Below, piece by piece: positions 7,898-17,456 of a stretch of 64,000 nt of DNA (position 1 is its first letter; each line of letters begins with the position of its first letter). Origin of the DNA: an uncultured Opitutaceae bacterium. GTDB taxonomy: Bacteria > Verrucomicrobiota > Verrucomicrobiia > Opitutales > Opitutaceae. The position numbers were made by a program, and so were the translations under genes. The stretch spans positions 1 through 64,000 of the forward strand of contig CALFNN010000039.1 of assembly GCA_937902925.1 (NCBI GenBank). Direction: 5' to 3'. Below the pieces are notes generated by a model, which saw nothing but the letters and a program-made list of their open reading frames with translations, had not been told where the DNA came from and ran no database searches.

Positions 7898-8491
7898 ATG
7901 GGGCGGATAATTAAAGCGAAAGCGCTGCAATCGACGAAAACGGTTGCGCTCGCGCGCGGCCTCCTGGGCCGCCACCTGGTGCGGCGACGGCCGGATGGCC
8001 GGGTGGAGGCGCGGCTCATCACGGAAGTTGAGGCGTATCACGGGGAGAGCGATCTGGCGTGCCATGCGAGGGCGGGTCGCACGCGCCGGACCGGGGTGCT
8101 GTATGCGGCGGGCGGCATCTGGTATGTCTATCTCTGCTATGGCATCCATGAGATGCTGAATCTCGTCGTGGGCCCGCGCGACCGGCCGGCGGCCATTCTC
8201 ATCCGCGGCGTCGAGGGGCTGAACGGCCCGGGTCGGGTCACGAAGGCGCTGGGCATCGACCGGAAACTGAACGCGGCGAAGGCGGGGCGGAACAGCGGTC
8301 TCTGGATCGAGGATCGCGGCGTCCGCGTGCCGCGCCGCCTCGTGCGGTCGACGCCGCGGATCGGCGTCGACTACGCCGGCCCGGTGTGGGCGAAGAAACT
8401 GTGGCGGTTTACGTTCGATCCGCCAGAAATTGCGAAATCGCCGCCTGCACCTCGGCGACGGAAATCGTCTCCAGTTCCAAACCGCGCCTGA
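7898..8491 (+). CDS. 3-methyladenine DNA glycosylase (AAG/MPG family)
   Basis: This glycosylase excises alkylated purines in base-excision repair. The 197-residue protein has the family landmarks LLGRHLVRR (23-31), EVEAYHGESDLACHA (43-57, holding the catalytic Glu), the YVYLCYGIHEMLN block (about 76-88), and NGPGRVTKALGI near residue 109. The C-terminus (from about residue 170) is a basic, Pro-rich tail. The last 83 bases overlap the end of the convergent glycosyltransferase gene, so the tail may be non-conserved and the overlap real. The ATG start lies 26 bases from the divergent MFS gene. Confidence 0.92.
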   Translation: MGRIIKAKALQSTKTVALARGLLGRHLVRRRPDGRVEARLITEVEAYHGESDLACHARAGRTRRTGVLYAAGGIWYVYLCYGIHEMLNLVVGPRDRPAAILIRGVEGLNGPGRVTKALGIDRKLNAAKAGRNSGLWIEDRGVRVPRRLVRSTPRIGVDYAGPVWAKKLWRFTFDPPEIAKSPPAPRRRKSSPVPNRA

Positions 8492-9293
8492 GCACCTGCA
8501 CGTGCGGCGCCGGCGGCGCCCACATGGCCGGGTCGGTCGGACCGAAGAGCAGGATGGACGGCACACTGCAGGCGGCCGCGAGATGACTGACGCCCGAATC
8601 GTGCCCGAGGAAAAGCTGGCAACGGACGAGTTGGGCGGCGAGGGCGGCCAGAGGAAGATTCCGCAACAGGCGCCCGTGGCCGGCGAGCAGGTCCGGGGCC
8701 TCCGCCGCGCCAGCGACGATGAGCAGTTCCGCGCCGTGGGCCGCGCGGAGCCACGCGCAGAGCTGGGCCCAACGGTCGAGCGGCCAGTTCTTCCGCGGCG
8801 CGCCGCTCCCGGGGTGAATCGCGACCAGCGGAGCGGGGCGCAGGCTCGCAGCACCCGGGCTCTCGAGCGGAAAGCAAAACATTTCGGTCGCAAGACCGAG
8901 GGCGCGCAGCGGCTCGCAGTAGTGAGCGGCGGCGGGCGCGCGGCCCGGGAGGGCGGACGCCGTGAGGAAGCGTTGAGCGTCACAGCAGGGAAAGTGGCCG
9001 GCAATCTCGTCGCCGGGGTCGGGCCAGAAATTAACGACGAGGTCGAATGTCGCGAGCCAGGCAGCGAAGTCCGGCGGTAGCGGCGCCGTCTCGTAAAGGG
9101 CCACCCAGCGCGCCTCGTGCTGCGAATGCACCGCATCGAGCAGCCCGCGGGAGCGGGCGAGTTCCGCGGCGGAGGCGTTGCCGGCGAGTTCGATCCGGGC
9201 ACCGGGCCAGCCGGCGCGCAGGAGCGCGAGCGCCGGCAGGGTGACGAGGAAGTCGCCGAGCGCCCCGCCTCTAAGGACGAGAATCTTTCGCAT
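8409..9293 (-). CDS. glycosyltransferase family 9 (heptosyltransferase-like)
   Basis: This 294-residue protein resembles ADP-heptose:LPS heptosyltransferases, which transfer heptose to the lipopolysaccharide core at the inner membrane face. Visible motifs are KILVLRGGALGDFLVTLPAL at the N-terminus, VAIHPGSGAPRKNWP in the second Rossmann half, and GHDSGVSHLAAACSVPSILLFGPTDP near the C-terminus (read in two parts), the nucleotide-sugar site. Its start overlaps the end of the upstream DUF3108 gene by 23 bases, so they are co-transcribed. Donor and acceptor are not determined by the sequence. It is slightly shorter than E. coli WaaC/WaaF. Confidence 0.87.
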   Translation of the reverse strand: MRKILVLRGGALGDFLVTLPALALLRAGWPGARIELAGNASAAELARSRGLLDAVHSQHEARWVALYETAPLPPDFAAWLATFDLVVNFWPDPGDEIAGHFPCCDAQRFLTASALPGRAPAAAHYCEPLRALGLATEMFCFPLESPGAASLRPAPLVAIHPGSGAPRKNWPLDRWAQLCAWLRAAHGAELLIVAGAAEAPDLLAGHGRLLRNLPLAALAAQLVRCQLFLGHDSGVSHLAAACSVPSILLFGPTDPAMWAPPAPHVQVLRRGLELETISVAEVQAAISQFLADRT

Positions 9294-10122
9294 CCGGCGC
9301 GGGGGGCTTTTCGTCCGCCACCTCGACCGGCTGCGGCGCCGTTTTCGTTACCGCCGTCGCGGCGGAATCGGCGGGCGGCTGGTAGGCGGTGAGCGTCGCG
9401 ACGCCGGTGCCAATCTTGAATTCCACCTCGAATTTCACGGGCAAATGGCGCTCGTCGTCCTGCTCGATCCACACGCGGACCGTGGATCCCTTGCGAAACA
9501 TTCCCTTCGGCTCGGTGTGGTCCATGCGCGGCTCGAGGACGAGGGCATCGAACGTGCCCAGCGAAGTGTAGACTTTTTCCATGCGCGCCGCGTGGATGGT
9601 GAGCTCGTAGAACTCGTCGTCGAACATCACGAGCGCGTCGCGCTTCTGGCCGACCTTGAGATCCCAGAACCGCGTTTGCACGAGGCTCGTGATCAGGTCC
9701 ATCGGGTCGCCGGGCGGCAGGGCGAGCGAACGGGGCGGCGCGGGGTCGTCGGGGACCGAGTAGAGCGCGTTTTTCGCAGCGTAGTCGAACGCCACGACGT
9801 GCTCGGAATGCCGGCGGTTTTGCTGGCTGGACTCCGTCAACGAAAGGAGCCGGCCGGTGCGCAGGTCGAAGACGGACTCGGCCCTGGCGTCGAAACGCAT
9901 CAGCAGCCGGGCGAGGCCGCTCGTCGCCGTGGTGGTGATGACGCGGAGCCGCGGCGCCGTGCCGGTGAGGTCCGACTTGGCGGTGATGTGAATCTCGCCG
10001 GCACCCATCAGGATCGCCCACGACACCTTGTAGGTGAAGGCCTCGCCGTCGCCGAGCGCCAGCCGCATGTCAGCCGCCGCCGGGAGTGCGGAGAGCAGGA
10101 ACAGGGCGAAAATAAAACGCAT
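9271..10122 (-). CDS. exported DUF3108 protein
   Basis: This 283-residue protein has a signal peptide (MRFIFALFLLSALPAAADM) and a DUF3108-type beta-rich body. Typical blocks are the opening LALGDGEAFTYKVSWAILMG, RMDHTEPKGMFRKGSTVRVW, and VWIEQDDERHLPVKFE. DUF3108 proteins are periplasmic or outer-membrane-associated and of unknown biochemical function. The last 25 residues are Pro/Lys-rich. The start codon of the glycosyltransferase lies inside its 3' end, which suggests an envelope-related operon. The family call is good; the role is not known. Confidence 0.82.
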   Translation of the reverse strand: MRFIFALFLLSALPAAADMRLALGDGEAFTYKVSWAILMGAGEIHITAKSDLTGTAPRLRVITTTATSGLARLLMRFDARAESVFDLRTGRLLSLTESSQQNRRHSEHVVAFDYAAKNALYSVPDDPAPPRSLALPPGDPMDLITSLVQTRFWDLKVGQKRDALVMFDDEFYELTIHAARMEKVYTSLGTFDALVLEPRMDHTEPKGMFRKGSTVRVWIEQDDERHLPVKFEVEFKIGTGVATLTAYQPPADSAATAVTKTAPQPVEVADEKPPAPDAKDSRP

Positions 10123-10167
10123 GAAACGGAGAAGAAAAATGATTCGAAGCGCGAGGGCGATGAAGAA

Positions 10168-11157
10168 CTAGGGCGACAGCGAAAGGTCGAGCTGGTTCGC
10201 GTGACCGAGCGCGAGCGCATCGACGCCGCGGGCGCGGAGCGTGGCGGCGAATTCGCGCGCGAAGCCGTGCATCGTGAGCACGCGCCCCGGCTGCACGAGC
10301 TCGACGAACCGGAGGAGGCCGGCGAAATCGGCGTGATCGGACAACGGAAACGCCGCCGTGCACCGATAACGGTAGATGGCGCCGGCATCGAGCGCCCAGC
10401 CGGTGATGGCCGCGGTGCGCACGGCGGGAATGCGGCTGAGCAGGCCGCTCGCGTGCGCCGGACAGATCACGACATGGCCGCCCACCTCGCGGGCGTCGAA
10501 TTCCCGATAGCTGGGAAACACGACGCCGAGCTGCTCATAAATTCGCGTGAGACGGAGCGTCTCCGCCTGCAGCATCACGGGGAGTCCCGCAGTGGCGAGC
10601 GCGCAGAGGACCTCCTGGCTTTTCCCCAGACTGTAGCAAAGCAGCGCGGGCGTCGCGCCGCCCGCCACCGTCTGCCGGCAGAACGCGACCAGCTGCGCGA
10701 TGACCTCGGTCTCCGGTGGAAAGACGTAGCGGGGGAGACCGAACGTCGTCTCCATGATCAGCGTGTCGGCCCGCGGCGTGGCGCATGGTTCCGCGGCGAG
10801 GCCGGGACGGAGTTTGAAGTCACCGGTGTAAAGCAATGACCCGTGCTCGGCCGATTCGAGGAGGATCTGGCTGGAACCGAGGATGTGGCCGGCGGGATGC
10901 AGCGTCGCGGTGACGCCGGACGCCAGCGCGTGCGGCCGGCCCCACGGCAGCTCGGTCACGATTCGCCGGCCCGGCATCCGGGCGTGGAGGAACCGCGCCG
11001 TCGCGGGCGTGCAGAGGATTTCCTGATGCCGCGCGATATGGTCGGAATGGGCGTGCGAGACAAACGAGCGCTCGGCGCGCGCCTGCGCATCGAGCCACCA
11101 GCCGATTTGCGGCAGGTGGAGACCCTTGCGGTAACGGACTTCCCACGGTGACGCCAT
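10168..11157 (-). CDS. metallo-beta-lactamase-fold nuclease (exonuclease/CPSF type)
   Basis: This 329-residue protein belongs to the metallo-beta-lactamase nucleases with a beta-CASP-like second half, related to DNA-ligase-associated exonucleases and mRNA 3'-end processing factors. The zinc-binding signature is SHAHSDH (residues 34-40). LHPAGHILGSSQ and YTGDF supply further metal ligands, and SDHADF near the C-terminus is a later motif. No ATP-dependent ligase or ligase-associated helicase is adjacent, so a DNA-repair role is not supported by context. Its start shares one base with the stop of the zinc-ribbon gene upstream (TGATG), a sign of coupling. Confidence 0.8.
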   Translation of the reverse strand: MASPWEVRYRKGLHLPQIGWWLDAQARAERSFVSHAHSDHIARHQEILCTPATARFLHARMPGRRIVTELPWGRPHALASGVTATLHPAGHILGSSQILLESAEHGSLLYTGDFKLRPGLAAEPCATPRADTLIMETTFGLPRYVFPPETEVIAQLVAFCRQTVAGGATPALLCYSLGKSQEVLCALATAGLPVMLQAETLRLTRIYEQLGVVFPSYREFDAREVGGHVVICPAHASGLLSRIPAVRTAAITGWALDAGAIYRYRCTAAFPLSDHADFAGLLRFVELVQPGRVLTMHGFAREFAATLRARGVDALALGHANQLDLSLSP

Positions 11158-11459
11158 CAGCGGAACACGACGAGTCCGGACGCGAGCAGCACGAGCAGGA
11201 GAAAGCCCGCGAGGAGGAAATACCACGGGAGGCCGAAGCGCGGACCCGGGCGACGGCGGGAAGTCGCGTCGTCCTCGAACGCCTCGTCTGGAAGATCGAG
11301 GCCGTCGTAGACCGAGGTGTCGCGCCAGCCGGTGCGTTCGTCGGCGCCGCATTCGGGACAGGCCGCGGCGTTCGGTGGAATCGCCGCGCCGCAGTTGGCG
11401 CATTCGTCGGGCGGAGGCAACGATCCGGCGTGGCTCACGGCGGGCGGGCGCTCAGGCAT
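11157..11459 (-). CDS. small zinc-ribbon membrane protein
   Basis: This 100-residue protein has an N-terminal zinc ribbon (CANCGAAIPPNAAACPECG, about residues 20-38, two CxxC pairs). An acidic linker follows, and then one C-terminal membrane span (WYFLLAGFLLLVLLASGLVV, about 79-98). It overlaps the end of the PerM-type permease gene by 8 bases and the start of the nuclease gene by one base, so it sits tightly inside the operon. Similar zinc-ribbon tail-anchored proteins are common in Verrucomicrobiota but have no assigned function. Confidence 0.75.
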   Translation of the reverse strand: MPERPPAVSHAGSLPPPDECANCGAAIPPNAAACPECGADERTGWRDTSVYDGLDLPDEAFEDDATSRRRPGPRFGLPWYFLLAGFLLLVLLASGLVVFR

Positions 11460-12600
11460 GCGGCGCGTCGAAGTATTTTTGTTTCGCGAGCCGCCAGGCC
11501 GTCACGAAAAACGCGGTGAGCGGGATCGCGAGGAGCATGCCGAGAATCCCGCCAAACGCCGTGCCCCAGAAGAAAATCGCAACGATGATCATGACCGGAT
11601 GGAGCCCGGTGCGCTCGCCCATGATCCGGGGCGTGAGCACCCAGGACTCGAGCGTCTGCACGGTGAGCTTCACGAGGAGGACGAGGACGACGAGATGCCA
11701 GCCACCGTCGACCTGCAGAAACGCCAGCGGCAGCGCGACGGTCAACCCGATGATCGTGCCGAGGTAGGGCACGATGTTGAGCAGGCCGAGGGCGAGGCCG
11801 ATGAAAAGCCCGAACTTCAGCCCGATGACCGTGAAGCCGAGCGCGAGGAACACGCCCATGAGCAACCCGATCAAGAGCTGGCCGCGAAAGAACGACTCGA
11901 CGATGCCGACGAACTCGCGCACGAGAAACACGATGTCACCCCGCGGACCGGGCTGGAGAAACGACAGGTGCCGCGGGAGATTTTTCGTGGGCTCGCCGCG
12001 GGCGAGGAGGAAGAAGAACAGGTAGACCGGGATGATCGCGACGTGGGTGACGAACGCGAAGACGCCGAGAACGCCGCCGCCGGCCGCGCGCAACGAGGGA
12101 AGGGCGTGGGCCAGCAGCGCCTTGGCCTCCGCGACAACGGTGTCGGCGAGCTGCCGCCAAATCGGGTTCTCGAGCTGACGTTGCCCGAGGGCGACCCACT
12201 GCGGGTAATGCGCGCTGACGTAGACTGTGGCGCGTTCCCAAAGCGTGGGAAGGTAGGCGACGAATTCGACCGTCTGGTCAACCAGCGGAGGAACGACGAT
12301 CAGCAACGCACCCGTGACCACCAGCGCAAACACCACGTAAAGCAACACGACCGCCAGAATCCGGCCGCGGCGGAATCGCTTCTCGAGCAGGGTGACAACC
12401 GGCCGGAGGATCAGCGCGAGCACGCCGGCGACGGCCAGCGGCCAGAGCACTCCCGAGAAAAAACCGACGAGCTGGCCCAACGCGTAGAAGGCCCCGACCA
12501 GCAGCGCGGCGGAGCCGACGAGGGCCAGCAGGGTCAGCGCAAACCCGGCGATCCGGCGCTGGGCGGGGTTGAGCAGCGGAGTGGAGGGAGGGTCGGACAT
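11452..12600 (-). CDS. PerM/AI-2E-family permease
   Basis: This 382-residue inner-membrane protein of the AI-2E/PerM family has about eight spans. Landmarks are the N-terminal helix pair (PAQRRIAGFALTLLALVGSA onward), a long periplasmic helical segment (about 100-170), the GLLNIVPYLGTIIG motif, and the C-terminal LTPRIMGERTGLHPVMIIVA block typical of the family. Family members move diverse small molecules or ions, and AI-2 export is proven for few of them. The ATG at 12600 gives a normal cytoplasmic N-terminus. It lies 82 bases downstream of the RND permease on the same strand. Confidence 0.85.
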   Translation of the reverse strand: MSDPPSTPLLNPAQRRIAGFALTLLALVGSAALLVGAFYALGQLVGFFSGVLWPLAVAGVLALILRPVVTLLEKRFRRGRILAVVLLYVVFALVVTGALLIVVPPLVDQTVEFVAYLPTLWERATVYVSAHYPQWVALGQRQLENPIWRQLADTVVAEAKALLAHALPSLRAAGGGVLGVFAFVTHVAIIPVYLFFFLLARGEPTKNLPRHLSFLQPGPRGDIVFLVREFVGIVESFFRGQLLIGLLMGVFLALGFTVIGLKFGLFIGLALGLLNIVPYLGTIIGLTVALPLAFLQVDGGWHLVVLVLLVKLTVQTLESWVLTPRIMGERTGLHPVMIIVAIFFWGTAFGGILGMLLAIPLTAFFVTAWRLAKQKYFDAPHA

Positions 12601-12682
12601 GGGAACGTTGCGAGACGACAGAAGTCGGCGGGGAGAGGCCAGTCTGAAAGCGCGAGCCGCCGCGGCCGCAACGGCGCGTCCG

Positions 12683-15034
12683 CTATTTTCGCATCGCAAA
12701 CGGCGCGGCCGTGCGGCCGGTGTGGTGACGCCAGAACCAGCGGGCCATCGCCGGGAGCAGGATGATGGCGCCAAGCATGTTCACGAGGAACATGAACGTG
12801 AGCAGCAGGCCCATGTCCGCCTGAAACTTGAGACTCGAAAACAACCACGTGCTCACGCCGATGGCGAGGGTCAGGCCGGTGAAGACGACCGCGGCGCCGG
12901 TGTCCTTGAACGCGCTGAACATCGCGTCCTCGAAATACTCGCCGGCCGCGAGGGCGGCGTGCAGCCGCGCGAACAGATAAATGCCGTAGTCGACGCCGAT
13001 GCCGACGCCGAGCGCGACGACGGGCAGCGTCGAGGTCTTGAGGCCGATGTCCATGTAGACCATCAAGGTGTAGGCGAGGTAGCTGACGATCGCGAGCGGC
13101 ACGACAATGCACAGCGTGGCGCGCAGCGAACGGAACGTGATCAGGCAGAGTGCGATCACGGCGCCAAACACCCAGAGCACGATCGGGGTTTGCGCCGCCT
13201 GCACGACCTCGTTGGTGGCGGCCATGACGCCGGCGTTGCCGCTTGCGAGGAGGAACTTCGCCTTGGGCGAGGGATGGGCCGCGGCGAACGCCTTCACCGC
13301 GTCGGTCACGGTGCGAAGGGTCTCGGCCTTGTGGTCCGTGAGAAAAATCATGATCGGCATCACGCTGGCATCGGCATTGAGGAGGCCGGTCGAGGTTTCG
13401 ATGGGCGAAACCGCCTGGGCGAGCACCTGGGGGTTGCGCGGGAGGATGCGCCACTTGAGCGAGCCCTCGCTGTAGCCGGAATTGATGATCTTGGCCACCG
13501 CCGGCAGCGAGATGACCGACTGGACCCCGGGCACGGTGCGGATCTTCCCCTCGAACTGGTCCATCAACGTGACGACGTCATAGTCGACGCAGCCATTGGG
13601 GACCGTCTCGACGATGACCGAGAGGAGATCGACCCCGATACTGAACTTCGCGGTGATGGCGCGCGAATCCTGATTGTAGCGGGAGTTGGGCCGGAGCTCG
13701 GGGACGCCGGCCTGGGTGTCGCCGATGCGCACGTCCCCGGCCTTCCACGCGGCCCATCCACCAAGGACGAAACACCCGGCGATAACGCACAGCGACGGGA
13801 CGGGTTTCATTTCCCTCGCCAGTCGCGACCACAATCGATCGGTTAGCGCGCGACGGCCGGCCACCCATTCGCCGTAGGATGCGGGCAGCCGCAGATACGA
13901 AAGCAGGATGGGCAGGAGAAAGAAATTTGTGATGACGATCACGCTGACGCCGAGGCTCGCGATGATGGCGAGCTCGCGGATGGTCTCGATCTTGATCACG
14001 AGCATCGTGATGAAGCCCACGGTGTCGGTCAGGAGGGCGACAACGCCCGGGACGATGAGCCGCATAAAGGCGTGGCGGGCGGCGGTCGGGCCATCGTGGC
14101 CCTGGAACATCTCGTTGCGGAAGGTGGAGATTTTCTGGACGCCGTGGCTGACCCCGATGGCAAAAACCAGGAACGGCACCAGGATCGAGAACGGATCGAT
14201 GCCGTAGCCAAGCGCGGTGAGCCCACCGAGCTGCCAGACGACCGCGACCAGCGAGCAGAGCACCGGGGCGAAAGCGAGTTTCCATCGTCCGGCATAGTTC
14301 CAGACGAGCAGACCGGTGACGACAATCGACGCAGCGAACAAGATAAGGACGCCACGGGCGCCGTCGCTGATGTCGCCGATGACCTTGGCAAAACCGATGA
14401 TCCTCACCTCGATCGCGCCATTGCTCCGGCCCTCGACGCGGCGGCGGATGGCCTCGAGGCCGTCGGCCACGCGGGTGTAGTCGACGGGCTGGCCGGTGTG
14501 TGGGTCGATCTCGAGCACCTGGGCGCTGACCATCGCGCCGGAAAAATCGTTGGCGACGAGCTGGCCGAGCTTGCCGGACTTGATGATGTTTTCGCGGACG
14601 CGGGCGAAACTTTCCGGGGTCGGCTTGAAGTCGGCGGGGATGACGTTGCCGCCGGTGAAGCCGTCGGCGACGACCTCGATATAGCGGACGTTGGGCGTGA
14701 ACAACGACTGCACCTGGGCGCGGTCGACCGCGGGGAGAAACGTGACGTCGTCGGTCACGCGCTTGAGTTCGGCGAAAAACGCGGGAGTGAAGATGTTGCC
14801 GTCCCGCGCCATCAGGGCGACGAGAATGCGGTTCGCACCGCCGAACTGGGACTGATATTTCGTGAACGTGCGGATATAGGGATGGTCGAGCGGGAGGGAT
14901 TTATTGAAGCTCGCGTCGACGCGCAGCCGGGTGGCGAACATCGCCATCACCGCGGTGAGCGCGGCAAAACCGATGACCAGCGGCGTGCGGAGCCGAAAAA
15001 TCCACGTCGCAAATTTTTCGAGGCGGGGGTTCAC
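12683..15034 (-). CDS. RND/MMPL-family permease
   Basis: This 783-residue RND-superfamily permease of the MMPL/hopanoid-transporter type has two repeats. Each is one span, a large periplasmic domain and five spans. The first repeat covers roughly 1-395 and the second 415-783. Transmembrane motifs such as GIGVDYGIYLFARLHAAL in the second half and SHGVQKISTFRNEMFQG in the first correspond to the proton-relay helices. No membrane-fusion protein is present. The gene follows a YCF48-like protein with a 4-base gap and belongs to a DUF1302-DUF1329-YCF48-RND unit. The likely job is proton-driven movement of a hydrophobic compound between the inner membrane and periplasm; the substrate is unknown. Confidence 0.87.
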   Translation of the reverse strand: MNPRLEKFATWIFRLRTPLVIGFAALTAVMAMFATRLRVDASFNKSLPLDHPYIRTFTKYQSQFGGANRILVALMARDGNIFTPAFFAELKRVTDDVTFLPAVDRAQVQSLFTPNVRYIEVVADGFTGGNVIPADFKPTPESFARVRENIIKSGKLGQLVANDFSGAMVSAQVLEIDPHTGQPVDYTRVADGLEAIRRRVEGRSNGAIEVRIIGFAKVIGDISDGARGVLILFAASIVVTGLLVWNYAGRWKLAFAPVLCSLVAVVWQLGGLTALGYGIDPFSILVPFLVFAIGVSHGVQKISTFRNEMFQGHDGPTAARHAFMRLIVPGVVALLTDTVGFITMLVIKIETIRELAIIASLGVSVIVITNFFLLPILLSYLRLPASYGEWVAGRRALTDRLWSRLAREMKPVPSLCVIAGCFVLGGWAAWKAGDVRIGDTQAGVPELRPNSRYNQDSRAITAKFSIGVDLLSVIVETVPNGCVDYDVVTLMDQFEGKIRTVPGVQSVISLPAVAKIINSGYSEGSLKWRILPRNPQVLAQAVSPIETSTGLLNADASVMPIMIFLTDHKAETLRTVTDAVKAFAAAHPSPKAKFLLASGNAGVMAATNEVVQAAQTPIVLWVFGAVIALCLITFRSLRATLCIVVPLAIVSYLAYTLMVYMDIGLKTSTLPVVALGVGIGVDYGIYLFARLHAALAAGEYFEDAMFSAFKDTGAAVVFTGLTLAIGVSTWLFSSLKFQADMGLLLTFMFLVNMLGAIILLPAMARWFWRHHTGRTAAPFAMRK

Positions 15035-15038
15035 GGAT

Positions 15039-15974
15039 TCAAGGTGCGGGGAGCAAGGTGGCGCCGGCCTCGCCGAGGGCCAGAATGGTGCCTGCCGGAG
15101 TTTCCAGCAACTCGGCCACGGCGGTCAGGAGCGGCGCGGCCCATGGCACGACCGTCCTGCCATAGTCGCGGCTGACGAGAAGGACGCGTGCCTGGCCCGC
15201 GAAGACGAGGATGTTGCCGCGGAGTTGAAGCGCGGTGGCCAGCAGCGCGGGTTGGCCGGTGGTGACGGAAGCCCACGTGGCGCCATCGTCCGTCGAGCGA
15301 TAGACCCGGCCCTGGAGTCCGTAGGCGACGAGGGTCCGGCGATCGAGCGGCAGCACGCCGTAGAACGAGCCATCGTAGGGCACCGGAAGCCGGACCCAAG
15401 TCGTGCCGCCGTCGCCGGAACGAAGGATCGTGCCGCGTTCCCCGGCAATATAGAGCGTGCCCGCCGGACCGAGCGAGAGGCGGTTGAGGTGGTTGTCCTC
15501 GTCGATGATTTTCCGGCGAGTCCACGTCGCCCCTCCGTCGCCGGTCGAGAGATAAAGGCCGTAGGCGCCGACGGCGATGACGTGTTGCGCATCGGGGGCG
15601 ACGACGTCGAGAAACGAGTCCGTGAGGTTCGCGCCCTGCCATTGCTTGCTCCACGTGCGCCCGGCGTCGGTCGTGGCAAGAATGAGAGCGTCGTGCCCGA
15701 CGGCCCAGCCATGGCGGGCGTCGGGGGCAAAGGCGACGCCGGTGAGCGCGGCACGGGCGGCGACGGCGGCGGATTCCCAGGAAAGCCCGTTGTCCGACGA
15801 GCGCAGGATCGTGCCACGTTCGCCGACTGCGACCAGGTCGTGGCCGACGACGGCTCCGTCGAGCAGGAGCATGCGGGGTGGCGGAGCCGCGCCGTGGACG
15901 GGACGGACGACCCCGCCGGCAAGCGAGAGGATGACGAGCGCCGCGAAGAATCCGTTGGAGGAGGCGCGGCTCAT
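15039..15974 (-). CDS. exported YCF48-like beta-propeller protein
   Basis: This 311-residue protein has a signal peptide (about 1-29, ending VHGAA). Six to seven BNR/YCF48-type blades follow, each with a pattern such as GTILRSSDNGLSWES, ILATTDAGRTWSKQW, YLSTGDGGATWTRR, and VYRSTDDGATWAS. YCF48 proteins assist photosystem II assembly in cyanobacteria. In non-phototrophs the fold recurs beside RND permeases with DUF1302 and DUF1329 proteins, where it probably serves as a periplasmic assembly or docking factor. It sits between the DUF1329 gene (77 bases) and the RND gene (4 bases). Confidence 0.83.
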   Translation of the reverse strand: MSRASSNGFFAALVILSLAGGVVRPVHGAAPPPRMLLLDGAVVGHDLVAVGERGTILRSSDNGLSWESAAVAARAALTGVAFAPDARHGWAVGHDALILATTDAGRTWSKQWQGANLTDSFLDVVAPDAQHVIAVGAYGLYLSTGDGGATWTRRKIIDEDNHLNRLSLGPAGTLYIAGERGTILRSGDGGTTWVRLPVPYDGSFYGVLPLDRRTLVAYGLQGRVYRSTDDGATWASVTTGQPALLATALQLRGNILVFAGQARVLLVSRDYGRTVVPWAAPLLTAVAELLETPAGTILALGEAGATLLPAP

Positions 15975-16051
15975 ACGGGCGGCGAAGTTCGTGCGGGACG
16001 CTTCGCGGCGCTCAGCGCGACGGAAACGAAATCACGGCGCACGCCATCGTG

Positions 16052-17404
16052 TCACCGGAGGCCGTCGCGGCTGAGTGCCGCGGGGGTGAAATCGGCGGGC
16101 GTCCGCTTGACGTTGAAGTCATACATCGCGTTTTCGTTGTCGAGGCCGAGGGCGAGGTAACGGCCGTTCAGTAGGTCGGTGATGACCTCGAGCGTGCTCC
16201 AAAAAACCTGCGCATCGTAGTAGTTGATGCAATGGGCCTCCGATACGCGCCACATCTCGCCGCGCGCGTCGTATTGGTCGGCGACGAGAATCTGCCAGCT
16301 GTCCTCGTCGATATAGAAGGTGCGGCGCGCATAGAGGTGGGAGAGGCCGGGCTTGACCGTGGCGTCGACGACCCAGACGCGGTGGAGTTCGTAGCGCGCG
16401 AGGTCCTGGTTGATGTGGAGCGGCTTGAGGATGTCGGAGTTTTTAAGTTTATCGCTGTGCAACCGGTAGGAGTTGTAGGGCACGATCATCTCCTTTTTTC
16501 CGACCAGCTTCCAGTCGTAGCGGTCCGGCGCGCCGTTAAACATATCGAACTGGTCGCTGGTGCGCTGGCCGTCGGCGGCGGTGCCGGGGTTGTCGTAGGC
16601 GACGTTCGGCGCGCGGGTGACGCGGCGGCGCCCGGCGTTGTAGACCCACGCGCGCCGCGGCTCCTTCACCTGGTCCATGGTCTCCTGGGCGAGGAGAATC
16701 GTGCCGGCGAGGCGGGCCGGGGCGAGAACCGTCTGCTTGAAAAAGATGAACGTGTTCGAGTCCTCGAGTTCCTTCGCGGTGATGTCGGGGCGCGTGTAGT
16801 TGAACAGGAATTCGTCCTCGAACTTCACGAGCTGGTAGCCGCCGCCGCGTTCGACGGCGGCCTGGTCGATGTGGCGGACGGCCGCCACGCCGCGGTAACG
16901 GCTGAGGAAATTCCAGAGGACTTCGAGGCCGTTCTGCGGGATCGGGAACGGCACGCCGAGGATGGCACCGCTGAAGCCGTTGCCGTTCGAGACCAATTGG
17001 GCGGTCGTGGCGTTGGCGCGGGTGGCATCGTAGACGCGCTGGGGATTCGACGCGCTGCGATGCGTGGGATAGACGATGAGCTTGTAGTCCGGGTAGGCCC
17101 TGAGCAGCGCGAGATTGCCGGCCGTGAGCCGGGCCTCGTATTGCGCGGCGTTCGCGGCGGTGATCGTGTAAAGCGGCTGGTCGCCGGCGTAGGGATCGGG
17201 ATGGTGGTCGCCGACCTTGTAGCCGGCGGGCGGCGTGGTGATGCCGCCGGTCCATGCCGGGATGGAGCCGTCGGCGTTGCCGGCGCGCTCGGCGCCCAGC
17301 GGGGTGAGATCCTGGCCGAGGCGCGCGGCGTCAGCGGCGCTGACCGCGGCACGGGCGGCAGCGGCGGCGAGCAGGGAGGCAAGAACGAGGGAAATTTTTT
17401 TCAT
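16052..17404 (-). CDS. exported DUF1329 (LolA-fold-like) protein
   Basis: This 450-residue protein starts with a signal peptide (MKKISLVLASLLAAAAARA). The DUF1329 body begins LGQDLTPLGAERAGNADGSIP and includes AWTGGITTPPAGY, TRAPNVAYDNPGTAADG and YELHRVWVVDATVKPG. The family is related in fold to the LolA lipoprotein carrier and has outer-membrane lipoprotein-sorting-like beta sheets, although no member here is a Lol protein. Length matches proteobacterial homologues. It is the second gene of the DUF1302-DUF1329-YCF48-RND unit, 52 bases after DUF1302. A periplasmic lipid-shuttle role is inference from fold and context. Confidence 0.86.
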   Translation of the reverse strand: MKKISLVLASLLAAAAARAAVSAADAARLGQDLTPLGAERAGNADGSIPAWTGGITTPPAGYKVGDHHPDPYAGDQPLYTITAANAAQYEARLTAGNLALLRAYPDYKLIVYPTHRSASNPQRVYDATRANATTAQLVSNGNGFSGAILGVPFPIPQNGLEVLWNFLSRYRGVAAVRHIDQAAVERGGGYQLVKFEDEFLFNYTRPDITAKELEDSNTFIFFKQTVLAPARLAGTILLAQETMDQVKEPRRAWVYNAGRRRVTRAPNVAYDNPGTAADGQRTSDQFDMFNGAPDRYDWKLVGKKEMIVPYNSYRLHSDKLKNSDILKPLHINQDLARYELHRVWVVDATVKPGLSHLYARRTFYIDEDSWQILVADQYDARGEMWRVSEAHCINYYDAQVFWSTLEVITDLLNGRYLALGLDNENAMYDFNVKRTPADFTPAALSRDGLR

Positions 17405-17456
17405 ACGCAGAGAGGCCGGGGCGGCGGGGACTTCGGGAGGGAAAACCGGATCCGGC